A stretch of DNA of 64,000 nt, from the NCBI GenBank assembly GCA_025356075.1, contig JANXUT010000068.1:124001-188000 (forward strand), in the 5' to 3' direction. The notes beneath the pieces were generated by a model. That model was given only the letters and a program-made list of their open reading frames with translations, ran no database searches and was not told where the DNA came from. How positions within the stretch are numbered: position 1 is the first letter of the stretch; every line of letters begins with the position of its first letter. Of this stretch, positions 12,001-20,013 are shown one piece after another. Source of the DNA: Pseudomonadota bacterium. GTDB taxonomy: Bacteria > Pseudomonadota > Gammaproteobacteria > Steroidobacterales > Steroidobacteraceae. The translations under genes and the position numbers were made by a program.

Positions 12001-12444
12001 ATGAACCGTCTTGCCAACCCCGACTTCGCCGAATCCGTCAGCGCCAGCTTCGACAAGCAAAGCGCGATGCGCCTGATCCGGGCGACGTTGCCGGTCGTCG
12101 AGCGCGGCCGCACCGAAATCCACGTGCCGCACTGGGACGGCATCGAGCAGCAGCACGGCTACGTGCATGGCGGAGTGGTCGGGATGATCGCCGACTCGGC
12201 CGCCGGCTACGCAGCGATGACGCTGGTGCCCGCGAGCGCCTCGGTGTTGAGCGTCGAGTACAAGCTGAACCTCGTGGCGCCCGCGGACGGCGAGAAGCTG
12301 ATCGCTCGCGGCGAAGTCGTCCGACCCGGCAGGACGCTGATCGTGACCCGGGCGGAGGTCTTCGCCGTCAAGGATGGCAAGGAAACTCTGTGTGCATTGA
12401 TGCAGCAGACGATCATGGTCATGCACGGCAAGACGGAGAACTAG
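12001..12444 (+). CDS. PaaI-type hotdog-fold thioesterase
   Basis: Probably hydrolyses an acyl- or aryl-CoA thioester in the cytoplasm. The 147-residue product shows the hotdog pattern of the PaaI/YigI group: HWDGIEQQHGYVHGGVVGMIADSAAG places the H-G-G turn and catalytic Asp in the long central helix, followed by VLSVEYKLNLVAPADGEKL and the strands to the end. The ATG at 12001 follows a GGAGG ribosome site at the right distance; an in-frame ATG 24 bases earlier lacks one. Substrate cannot be told from sequence, and it appears to be a single-gene unit. Confidence 0.85.
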   Translation: MNRLANPDFAESVSASFDKQSAMRLIRATLPVVERGRTEIHVPHWDGIEQQHGYVHGGVVGMIADSAAGYAAMTLVPASASVLSVEYKLNLVAPADGEKLIARGEVVRPGRTLIVTRAEVFAVKDGKETLCALMQQTIMVMHGKTEN

Positions 12445-12633
12445 CGCCGCCGGTCGGCCGCGGGCACTCCGCCGAGGATTTCCACGCCCGGCGGGCCCAC
12501 GCGGCCACGCCCGCTCGCCGGGCGCAAACGAACAGCCGCCGCCGCGTCCCCACAACGCGCGTTTTGTCGGCTGGTCGTTCGGGGATCACCTTGCGTTCCC
12601 GCCCTGCAAGCGCGGCGGTCGCGCCGGCGCCGT

Positions 12634-13035
12634 TCAGGCCCCGGCGCCGATGCCGCGCGCCCGGGCCGCGTTCTCGACCGGCAACGCGATCGCCTTGAAG
12701 AGGTTCGAGGTCCGGTAGTGAACGAGCAGGCGCATGTTGGCGAAGTGCATGAGGCCGAGGATCACGACCACAAGACCGACCTTCGTGCTCAGGAACTCGA
12801 TCGCCTCAACGAGGTCCGTGGGCTTGGTGCCGTAGCGCAGCGCGAGCGACACGAAGCCGATGTTGACGAGGTAGAAGCCGATCAGCAGCAGGTGGTTGAT
12901 CGAGTCGGCGAGAGTCTCCTGGCCGTGGAAGTTCTCGACCAGGAACACGCGGCCATTGCGGTGCAGCGTCTGTCCGACCCAGTAGGTGATGCCGAGGCTC
13001 AAGCAGAGGTAGGCGAGGTAGGTTCCGATCATCAT
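12634..13035 (-). CDS. Small inner-membrane protein, probable ArsR target
   Basis: A 133-residue hydrophobic protein with three or four predicted membrane segments (MIGTYLAYLCLSLGITYWVG, SINHLLLIGFYLVNIGFVSL, and KVGLVVVILGLMHFANMRLL). I do not recognise the family. The ATG at 13035 follows AAGGAG at good spacing; an in-frame GTG three codons earlier lies inside that ribosome site. It diverges from the ArsR-family gene at 13141 across a short AT-rich gap with inverted repeats, the arrangement of an autoregulated repressor controlling a membrane protein. A role in stress, toxin immunity or metal response is possible, but nothing in the sequence decides. Confidence 0.75.
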   Translation of the reverse strand: MMIGTYLAYLCLSLGITYWVGQTLHRNGRVFLVENFHGQETLADSINHLLLIGFYLVNIGFVSLALRYGTKPTDLVEAIEFLSTKVGLVVVILGLMHFANMRLLVHYRTSNLFKAIALPVENAARARGIGAGA

Positions 13036-13063
13036 GTTCGTCACTCCTTCGGGTTCGACGTGA

Positions 13064-13128
13064 TATATTTAGTTTGTTCGCTAAATACGCTATCATTACA
13101 GAACTAATTAGGCAACTAGCTAAATATA
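13064..13128. promoter_or_regulatory. AT-rich divergent control region with ArsR-type inverted repeats
   Basis: TATATTTAG at 13064-13072 is the inverse complement of CTAAATATA at 13120-13128, and CTAAAT recurs at 13081-13086 only 8 bp from the first arm. The block is strikingly AT-rich against its surroundings and lies between two divergent genes, so it probably holds both promoters and the ArsR operator. Confidence 0.6.
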
Positions 13129-13140
13129 GGACCGGAAATC

Positions 13141-13452
13141 ATGAGCCTGGACAAGGTGTTCGAGGCGCTGTCCTCGACCGTGCGCCGGAAGATCCTGGCG
13201 TACCTCTCGGCCACGGACCTCACCGCCGGGGACATCGCCGCGCGGTTCGAGATCTCGAAGCCCTCGGTGTCGAAGCACCTGTCGGTACTCGAGAACGCAG
13301 GTCTCGTGCGCAGCGAGCGGCGCGGCCAGTTCATCCACTACAGCCTCGTACCGGACAACCTCGTGAACACGCTGAACGGCTACGTGCAGGAAGTCTGCCC
13401 CGTCTCGAAGCCGTTGAAGCGCGAGAGCAAGGCGCGGGCGGCCGGACGCTGA
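13141..13452 (+). CDS. ArsR/SmtB-family transcriptional repressor
   Basis: Winged-helix repressor of 103 residues: LDKVFEALSSTVRRKILAYL, then the recognition region AARFEISKPSVSKHLSVLENAGLV and the wing SERRGQFIHYSL. It lacks the CxC metal-binding motif of arsenic sensors (a single Cys is in QEVCPVS), so it may respond to something other than metals or serve as a simple autorepressor, as in the SdpR type. It is divergent from the small membrane protein gene, and the gap carries inverted repeats. The ATG at 13141 is well placed. Confidence 0.88.
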   Translation: MSLDKVFEALSSTVRRKILAYLSATDLTAGDIAARFEISKPSVSKHLSVLENAGLVRSERRGQFIHYSLVPDNLVNTLNGYVQEVCPVSKPLKRESKARAAGR

Positions 13453-13497
13453 CCCGAAGCGATCTGCGGCGCGTCGCGTCGCCGCGCGGCGTCGCGC

Positions 13498-14649
13498 TCA
13501 GCGCGAGGTGAGCGAGAACTTCTGCAGCCGCTTGCCGGTCTCGACCTCGCCGGTGTAGAGATTCCCGTTCGAGTCCATGACGGCCTGGTGCACCCAGTGG
13601 AACTGTCCGGCGTTGCGGCCGCTGTGCCCGATGCTAGAAACGATCACCCCGTCGGTGCGCCGGACTACCCAGATCACATTGTTCTCGCCGTCGACGACGA
13701 GCAGGTACTTCTGCGCAGGGTCGTGCGAAAACGCGACCGTCCAGGTGGAGCCATTGCCGAGTGTTGCGGGGCGGACCTGGAACTCGCGGAGAAACTTCCC
13801 CTCCCGCGTGAATACCTGCACCCGGTCGTTGTGCCGGTCGCAGACGTAGACGAGCCCGTCGAGCGACAATCGCACGCAGTGCACGGGTGAGCGGAACTGC
13901 TTCGCGGGGGGATCCGCGGGCGCGTACGGCGCGATCGTCCCGGTAGCGGCGACTTCCGCCTCGATGTGCTCGACGACGTTCGGGATCTCGGCGAGCGACA
14001 CGCCGTACGCACCCCAGCCGCGCTTGAACTTGCCGGTGTCCGAGTCGTACACGACGACTCGGTTGTTGAGATAGCCGTCGGCGATGAAGACCTCGTGCGC
14101 GTCGTCGTCGACCTCGATGCCGGCGGCGCGACCCAGCAGGCTCGTGTCCTGGTTGTCCTTGGGCGCCTTCGACTTCCGGCCTATTTCGAGGAGCTGGTGC
14201 CCGTCGGATGAGAACTTGATGACCTGGCGGTCATCGACGCCCGCGCCGCTCATCCAGACGTTGCCGGCCTTGTCGACCCAAAGCGCGTGCTCGTTCGTCG
14301 GCCAGTCCGGCACGAAGTCCGGCCCGCCCCACGAAGCCAAGACGTTCCCGTCGCGATCGAACTCAAGAACCGCGGGCGTCTTCGCGCAGCAGTCGCTGCG
14401 CGGAGGAACCTGGGCGGCTCCGAGCTCGTCCTCGGTTGCGGAACGGGGGCGCTGCAGCACCCAGATATGGTCATGGGTATCGACTGCCATGCCGCCGACC
14501 TGCCCCATGATCCAGTTGTTCGGCAGTGGTTTCGGCCAGAACGGATCGACCGCATAGGCCGGAGCATCGCTCGTCTCGCCGCGCGCGAACGGCACCGGCA
14601 GGCTGCCCAGCACGATGAGTCCGAGGGCAGCCCAGCGGGATCGAGGCAT
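13498..14649 (-). CDS. Secreted NHL-repeat beta-propeller protein
   Basis: A 383-residue protein with a signal peptide (ALGLIVLGSLPVPFARG) and repeated NHL-like blades, for example NVWMSGAGVDDRQVIKFSSD, LVYVCDRHNDRVQVFTREG and LYTGEVETGKRLQKFSL. These are the usual 'coordinate-of-device, value, flow' propeller repeats found in peptidyl-alpha-hydroxyglycine lyase-like and SMP-30-like periplasmic proteins. The cellular role is unknown; the fold suits binding or a lyase-type activity. It is convergent with the ArsR gene and divergent from iadA, about 140 bp away. Confidence 0.82.
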   Translation of the reverse strand: MPRSRWAALGLIVLGSLPVPFARGETSDAPAYAVDPFWPKPLPNNWIMGQVGGMAVDTHDHIWVLQRPRSATEDELGAAQVPPRSDCCAKTPAVLEFDRDGNVLASWGGPDFVPDWPTNEHALWVDKAGNVWMSGAGVDDRQVIKFSSDGHQLLEIGRKSKAPKDNQDTSLLGRAAGIEVDDDAHEVFIADGYLNNRVVVYDSDTGKFKRGWGAYGVSLAEIPNVVEHIEAEVAATGTIAPYAPADPPAKQFRSPVHCVRLSLDGLVYVCDRHNDRVQVFTREGKFLREFQVRPATLGNGSTWTVAFSHDPAQKYLLVVDGENNVIWVVRRTDGVIVSSIGHSGRNAGQFHWVHQAVMDSNGNLYTGEVETGKRLQKFSLTSR

Positions 14650-14788
14650 GCGCTTGTCCCCTCTAGAAGGCGCCTAGTGTACGGCGCTGTCCGACCAACG
14701 CGTCATAAGTGAAGTCGCGCACGCTTTGCAGGTTGGGCCAGAGCGCGTTGTCGGGCATCATTCCGGCTGTCTCCCGACTGGCCGGTCC

Positions 14789-15961
14789 ATGCTGCTGATA
14801 GCGAACGCCGACGTCTACGCGCCACACCCGCTCGGTGTCAGGAACCTGCTGCTCGGTGGCACCGAAGTCCTCTGGATGGGCCCGCCGGGCGAGCTGCCGG
14901 AGCTGCCGAAGGCGCTCCGCGCCGCGACGACCACGATCGATCTGCAGGGCCGGCGACTCATCCCCGGCCTCATCGATGGGCACGTCCACGTGACGGGCGG
15001 CGGCGGCGAGGACGGGTTCAAGACGAGGGTCCCGCCGGTGCCACTCAGCCGTTTCACGACCTCGGGCGTCACGACGGTCGTCGGCCTCCTCGGCACCGAT
15101 GATGTCGCGCGCGGCCCGCGCGAGCTCGTAGGCACCCTCTACGCGCTTCGCGAGGAAGGCCTCAACGCCTGGGGCTACACCGGCGGCTACCACGTCCCGG
15201 CGACGACGCTGACGAACGGGGTGCGCAGCGATCTCGTGTTCATCGAGGCGCTCCTTGGCATCGGCGAGATCGCGATCAGCGACCATCGCTCGAGCCAGCC
15301 GAGTTTCGAGGAGTTGCTGCGCCTTGCCTCCGACGCACACGTCGCGGGGCTCATGACCGGCAAGGCCGGGATCCTGCACCTGCATCTCGGCGATGGTCCG
15401 CGTGGACTTGAGTTGGTGCGCCGCGCGCTCGCCGAGAGCGAGATTCCGGCACGTGTCTGGAACCCGACGCACGTGAACCGCAAGCGCGCGCTGTTCGAGG
15501 AGGCACTCGCGCTGGCGCGCGCGGGCTGCACGGTCGATGTGACCGCATTTCCGGTCGCGCAGGGCGAGGACGCTTATTCGGCGGCGGAGGCGCTCACGCG
15601 CTACTGGAAGAGCGCTGCACCCGCAGAGCGGGTGACCGTAAGCTCGGATGCCGGTGGCTGCCTGCCGTGCTTCGACGGGGACGGCCGCGTGACGAGCATG
15701 GAGGTGGGTTCCGCCGGTGCGCTCCTCGCGACGCTCGGCGAGCTACTCGCGCTCGGCGTGCGGCTGGAAGATGCGCTGCCGCCGTTCACCTCGAACCCGG
15801 CGCAGCTCTTGAAGCTCGTGGGGAAAGGCGTGATCGGCGTCGGCTCCTCGGCCGACCTCGTCGCACTTGATGCGACAGGACGCGCCGAGACGGTCATCAT
15901 TCGTGGCGTGGTGCACGTCGCGGGCGGCAAGGCCGTCCGGCGCGGCACCTTCGAATCCTAA
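14789..15961 (+). CDS. iadA: Isoaspartyl dipeptidase (beta-aspartyl peptidase)
   Basis: Zinc amidohydrolase that cleaves beta-aspartyl dipeptides. The product has 390 residues, the same as E. coli IadA. The metal site starts with GHVHVTGGGGEDG at residues 64-76; MTGKAGILHLHLGD supplies the bridging-lysine and histidine region, PTHVNR another histidine and SSDAGG the catalytic aspartate. I chose MLLIANADVYAP at 14789 as the family start over an upstream in-frame Met. Followed 22 bp later by cyanophycinase and then cyanophycin synthetase, its natural substrate here is very likely beta-Asp-Arg released from cyanophycin, giving aspartate and arginine. Confidence 0.93.
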   Translation: MLLIANADVYAPHPLGVRNLLLGGTEVLWMGPPGELPELPKALRAATTTIDLQGRRLIPGLIDGHVHVTGGGGEDGFKTRVPPVPLSRFTTSGVTTVVGLLGTDDVARGPRELVGTLYALREEGLNAWGYTGGYHVPATTLTNGVRSDLVFIEALLGIGEIAISDHRSSQPSFEELLRLASDAHVAGLMTGKAGILHLHLGDGPRGLELVRRALAESEIPARVWNPTHVNRKRALFEEALALARAGCTVDVTAFPVAQGEDAYSAAEALTRYWKSAAPAERVTVSSDAGGCLPCFDGDGRVTSMEVGSAGALLATLGELLALGVRLEDALPPFTSNPAQLLKLVGKGVIGVGSSADLVALDATGRAETVIIRGVVHVAGGKAVRRGTFES

Positions 15962-15983
15962 CGGCGACGAGGAGCAGGACGGC

Positions 15984-16823
15984 ATGCCGAGCAAGGTTCC
16001 CGATGGCGCGACTCGCGGCTGGATCATTCCGATCGGCGGCGCCGAGAACAAGGAGAACGACCGGCACATCCTCGAGCGCTTCGTCAGCGTCTCGGGCGAC
16101 AAGGAGGCGGACATCGTCGTGATCCCGACCGCGAGCCGCATGAACGAGACCGGCCCCCGCTACGAGAAGCTGTTCGCGGCCTTGGGTGCTGCGCGCGTGA
16201 CGGTCATGGATTTCGACACGCGCCGCGACTGCCACGAGGCCGGGCGCCTAGCGCGCCTCGAGGAGGCGAGCGGCATCTTCTTCACCGGCGGCAACCAGCT
16301 CAGGCTTACGACGCTCTTGGGTGGCACGCCGGTCGCGAAGCTGATCAGGAGCCGCAACGCCCACGGTGTCACGGTCGGTGGCACGAGCGCGGGCGCGAGC
16401 ATCCTGAGCGAGCACATGATCGCCTTTGGCGACGAGGGTTCCTCGGTGATCTCGGGAAGCGTAAGGCTCGCCCCCGGCCTCGGGCTCACGAACCGCTTCA
16501 TCATCGACCAACACTTCCGCCAGCGCGACCGGATCGGTCGGCTGCTGACGGCGCTCGCGTACAACCCCTTCGCGGTCGGGATCGGCCTCGACGAGGACAC
16601 GGCGGCGTTCATAGGGCCCGACGAGACGGTCGAGGTCGAAGGGAGCGGCGGGGTCACCATCGTCGATGGGGCGGACGTGACCTACACCTCCGTCGATGAA
16701 GTCGCCGAGGGCCAGCCCGTGTGCATGCTCGGGCTCAAGCTCCATATCCTCGTCGCGGGCGCGACCTTCAACCTGCACAGCCGCACTGCTTCCGCCGGGA
16801 CGTTGAGCCGCAGCAAGGAATGA
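15984..16823 (+). CDS. cphB: Cyanophycinase
   Basis: Serine peptidase of the S51 type that degrades cyanophycin to beta-Asp-Arg dipeptides. The 279-residue cytoplasmic protein has GGAENKENDRHILERFV, the IPTAS strand, FFTGGNQLRL and the nucleophile elbow GGTSAGAS with Ser135. The later region IIDQHFRQRDRIGRLLTAL and GIGLDEDTAAFIG match the family. No export signal is present, which fits an intracellular storage-degrading enzyme. It sits between iadA (22 bp upstream) and cphA (356 bp downstream, with a promoter between), so degradation genes may be expressed separately from synthesis. Confidence 0.95.
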   Translation: MPSKVPDGATRGWIIPIGGAENKENDRHILERFVSVSGDKEADIVVIPTASRMNETGPRYEKLFAALGAARVTVMDFDTRRDCHEAGRLARLEEASGIFFTGGNQLRLTTLLGGTPVAKLIRSRNAHGVTVGGTSAGASILSEHMIAFGDEGSSVISGSVRLAPGLGLTNRFIIDQHFRQRDRIGRLLTALAYNPFAVGIGLDEDTAAFIGPDETVEVEGSGGVTIVDGADVTYTSVDEVAEGQPVCMLGLKLHILVAGATFNLHSRTASAGTLSRSKE

Positions 16824-16844
16824 CGGGGCTGAAGAAGGCCATTC

Positions 16845-16872
16845 TTGACGCGTATCGCGCCGCCGCTACACT
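16845..16872 (+). promoter_or_regulatory. Putative promoter of cphA
   Basis: TTGACG at 16845-16850 and TACACT at 16867-16872, separated by 16 bp, look like sigma70 hexamers. They start 22 bp after the cphB stop codon and would give a transcript with a leader of about 300 nucleotides before cphA. Confidence 0.6.
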
Positions 16873-17179
16873 CAAGCAAGGGCCAGTGAGAGTGTCGACG
16901 GGACTGCCGCAGAGCCTATAAGTCCGCCACCCGCCCACGGGCAGGGCGCGAACGGGGCCCGGGCGACGACGCCTGGTTGTAAGGGGATCCGCCGCGACGA
17001 GAGGTGAAGGAACCGCCAGGTCCCTTCGCCCGGCCGGCGGCCGCTCCCGGGCGCGACTCGGCCGATGGCCGCTTTTCTGCGCAACGTCGTGGCGGTCGTG
17101 CCTAGCGCAAGCGGGCCGGACGGCTGCGACGGATGCGTCGTCGTAACGTCGCCCAACCCCCGCGAGCGAGCAGCACCCC
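16873..17179 (+). other. Long untranslated leader of cphA
   Basis: About 300 bases with no convincing gene. Two local hairpins are visible: CCGGGCG-ACGA-CGCCTGG at 16959-16976 (7 bp with one G-T pair) and GGTGAAGG paired with CCTTCGCC around 17004-17031. No known riboswitch consensus could be matched by eye. It may regulate cphA by attenuation or simply be spacer. Confidence 0.35.
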
Positions 17180-20002
17180 ATGCGCATCCTCGACCGTTCC
17201 GTCTACGTCGGCCCCTCGCTCTATGCACGCTTCCCTGTCATCCGGCTCGAGCTTGACCTCGGCGAGCTCGAGGCGTGGCCGACCGGGCGACTCGGCGCCC
17301 CGTTCGTCGACGCGCTCGCCCAGGCGCTGCCGGGGCTGCAAAGCCACGGCTGCTCGTACCGGGAGCCGGGCGGGTTCATACGGCGCATGCGCGAGGACGA
17401 GGGCACCTGGCTCGGGCACGTCCTCGAGCACGTGGCGATTGAGCTGCAGAACATTGCGGGCGAGGAAGTCACCTTCGGCAAGACGCGGGGCGCGGGTACC
17501 CCGGGCGTCTACACCGTCGTCTACGAGTACGAGCAGCGCGACGAGGGGATCGCCGCTGGCGAACTTGGGCTCAGGCTCATCAGTTCGCTGCTGCCGGCCG
17601 ACATTCGCCCGAAGGATGCGGTGCCGGAGGGCTGGAGCTGGCCGGAGGCGCGCGATGAGTTCATCCGCTTCGCGCAGCGCCGCGCGCTCGGCCCCTCGAC
17701 CGCCTCGCTCGTGGCGGCCGCCGAGAAGAATGGCATCCCGTGGCTCAGGCTCAACGACCAGTCGCTCGTGCAGCTCGGACACGGCAAGTACCAGCAGCGG
17801 ATCCAGGCAACGGTGACCGGGCAGACGCCGCACATTGCGGTGGAGCTCGCGAGCGACAAGGAAGAGACCAACAAGATCCTCGCGACGCTGGGGCTGCCGG
17901 TGCCGAAGCAGGAACTCGTGCAGAGCGAGGGCCAGGCGGTGCGCGCCGCGCAGCGCATCGGCTTTCCGGTCGTCACCAAGCCCTACAACGGCAACCACGG
18001 CCGCGGCATCTCGATCAGGCTCACGACCGACGCCGAGGTCGCCCAGGGTTACCTCGTCGCGCGCGAGCATTCGCGCTCGGTCATTGTCGAGACCTTCCTC
18101 GAGGGCGACGACCACCGGCTCCTCGTCGTCAACGGCGAGCTCGTCGCGGCGACGAGGCGCACGCCCGGACACGTCGTCGGCGATGGCACGCGCTCGGTCG
18201 CCGCGCTCATCGAGATCGTGAACCAGGACCCGCGCCGCGGCGTCGGCCACGAGAAGGTGCTGACCCGGCTCGAGCTCGATGCGCAGGCGCACAAGATGCT
18301 CGAGCGCGTCGGCATGACCGAGCACTCGGTGCCGGAGGCGGGGCAGGTGGTCTACCTGCGCTCGACCGCGAACCTCTCGACCGGCGGCACGGCGACGGAT
18401 GTCACCGACGTCATCCATCCCGACAACCGCGAGATGGCCGAGCGCGCGGTGCGCGCGATCGGCCTCGACGTCGGCGGCGTCGACTTCCTCTCCAAGAACA
18501 TCACCGAGAGCTACCGCAAGATCGGCGGCGGTATCTGCGAGGTGAACGCGGCGCCCGGCTTTCGGATGCACGTGGCGCCCTCCGAAGGGACGCCACGCGA
18601 CGTCGCCGGCCCCGTCATCAACATGCTCTTTCCGCCAGGGGCGGCCTCACGCGTGCCGATCGCGGCGATCACGGGTACCAACGGCAAGACCACGACCTCG
18701 CGCATGCTCGCCCACATCCTCAAGATGGCGGGCTTCACGCCTGGCCTCACCACGACCGACGGCGTCTACATCGATGGCCAGCGCACGGTCGCGGGCGACA
18801 TGACCGGGCCCGTCTCCGCGCGCATGGTGCTCGCGGATCCCCAGATCGACGTCGCCGTGCTCGAGACGGCGCGCGGCGGGCTGCTCAGGGCCGGCATGGG
18901 GGTGAATGAGGTCAATGTCGGCGGCGTGCTCAACGTGCAGGCCGATCACCTTGGGCTGAAGGGCATCGACACGCTCGAGCAGCTGGCGGAAGTGAAGCGC
19001 ATCGTCGTCGAGGTCGCGACCGACTGCGCGGTGCTGAATGCGGACGATCCGCTGGTGCTCAGGATGTCCGGCTACACCGAGGCCAAGAACATCTGCTACG
19101 TGACGGTGAACCCGCAGCACACGCTCGTGCGCGAGCACATCCGCGCGGGCGGGCGTGCCTGCGCGCTCGAGGCGGGCGTCAACGGCCAGATGATCGCGCT
19201 CTACGACCGCGGCGGCCACATCCCGCTCGTCTGGACGCACCTCATCCCCGCGACGCTCGAGGGCCGCGCGATGCACAACGTGCAGAACGCGATGTTCGCG
19301 GCGGCGATGGCGTTCTCGCTCGGCATCAAGCTCGATGCGATCCGCCAGGGCCTCAGGACCTTCGACTCCACGTTCTTCCAGGCACCGGGCCGGATGAACG
19401 TGTTCAACGAGCATCCGTTCAAGGTGCTGTTCGACTACGGCCACAACGCCCACGCGGTCGCGGCGATGGCCGACCTCGCCCAGCGCCTCGACGTGACGGG
19501 CCGGCGCATCGTCGTGCTCGCCGGTCCCGGCGACCGGCGCGACGAGGACCTGGTCGCGATCGCGCAGGCCGTCGCGGGCCGCTTCGATCACTACATCTGC
19601 CGGCGCGACGACAACCTTCGCAATCGCGCCGGGGACGAGGTGCCGAAGATCCAGGCGGCGGCGCTCAAGGCCGCCGGCGTCAAGGAGCGGGCGATCGCGG
19701 TGATCCCCGACGAGCAGGACGCGATCAACGCCGCGCTTGCGATGGGCGAGCCCGGCGATCTCCTCCTTATCTTCGCCGATGCGCTGGTGCGCTCGTGGAA
19801 GCAGATCACGAAGTTCAGGCCCGCCGGGTTGCCCGCCACGAACTCAGGCCACCACGATCAGGCGGCGAGCGCCACCGACGGCGCGGCGTTGCCGGCGGCG
19901 CTGCCGCAGTACGCGGGCGACGGCGGCATGGCGGCGTTGAGCCTCGAGGGGCTCATCCGCGACGAGCGCGGCGTGCGTCTCGCGCCCGAGGCGGAGGACT
20001 GA
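17180..20002 (+). CDS. cphA: Cyanophycin synthetase (CphA1 type)
   Basis: ATP-dependent enzyme that builds multi-L-arginyl-poly-L-aspartate, a nitrogen and carbon store. The 940-residue protein has the three expected parts: an N-terminal domain (to about 160), an ATP-grasp domain (about 220-480, with VVTKPYNGNHGRGIS at 267 onward and ICEVNAAPGFRMH), and a Mur-ligase-like domain with P-loop GTNGKTTTSRML at about 497. The ATP-grasp half adds Asp; the Mur half adds Arg. The Asn-rich MNVF and DYGHNAHA segments match the family. A tail of about 60 residues rich in Ala extends beyond the conserved part. It ends 11 bp before a second Mur-ligase gene. Confidence 0.96.
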   Translation: MRILDRSVYVGPSLYARFPVIRLELDLGELEAWPTGRLGAPFVDALAQALPGLQSHGCSYREPGGFIRRMREDEGTWLGHVLEHVAIELQNIAGEEVTFGKTRGAGTPGVYTVVYEYEQRDEGIAAGELGLRLISSLLPADIRPKDAVPEGWSWPEARDEFIRFAQRRALGPSTASLVAAAEKNGIPWLRLNDQSLVQLGHGKYQQRIQATVTGQTPHIAVELASDKEETNKILATLGLPVPKQELVQSEGQAVRAAQRIGFPVVTKPYNGNHGRGISIRLTTDAEVAQGYLVAREHSRSVIVETFLEGDDHRLLVVNGELVAATRRTPGHVVGDGTRSVAALIEIVNQDPRRGVGHEKVLTRLELDAQAHKMLERVGMTEHSVPEAGQVVYLRSTANLSTGGTATDVTDVIHPDNREMAERAVRAIGLDVGGVDFLSKNITESYRKIGGGICEVNAAPGFRMHVAPSEGTPRDVAGPVINMLFPPGAASRVPIAAITGTNGKTTTSRMLAHILKMAGFTPGLTTTDGVYIDGQRTVAGDMTGPVSARMVLADPQIDVAVLETARGGLLRAGMGVNEVNVGGVLNVQADHLGLKGIDTLEQLAEVKRIVVEVATDCAVLNADDPLVLRMSGYTEAKNICYVTVNPQHTLVREHIRAGGRACALEAGVNGQMIALYDRGGHIPLVWTHLIPATLEGRAMHNVQNAMFAAAMAFSLGIKLDAIRQGLRTFDSTFFQAPGRMNVFNEHPFKVLFDYGHNAHAVAAMADLAQRLDVTGRRIVVLAGPGDRRDEDLVAIAQAVAGRFDHYICRRDDNLRNRAGDEVPKIQAAALKAAGVKERAIAVIPDEQDAINAALAMGEPGDLLLIFADALVRSWKQITKFRPAGLPATNSGHHDQAASATDGAALPAALPQYAGDGGMAALSLEGLIRDERGVRLAPEAED

Positions 20003-20013
20003 GCGTCGCGGCC

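Noticed and set aside
16959-16976. Hairpin with ACGA loop in the cphA leader considered as a guanidine-II riboswitch
   Set aside because: That class needs two tandem hairpins with ACGR loops; other ACGR sites in the leader do not form stable stems, so the single hairpin is not enough.
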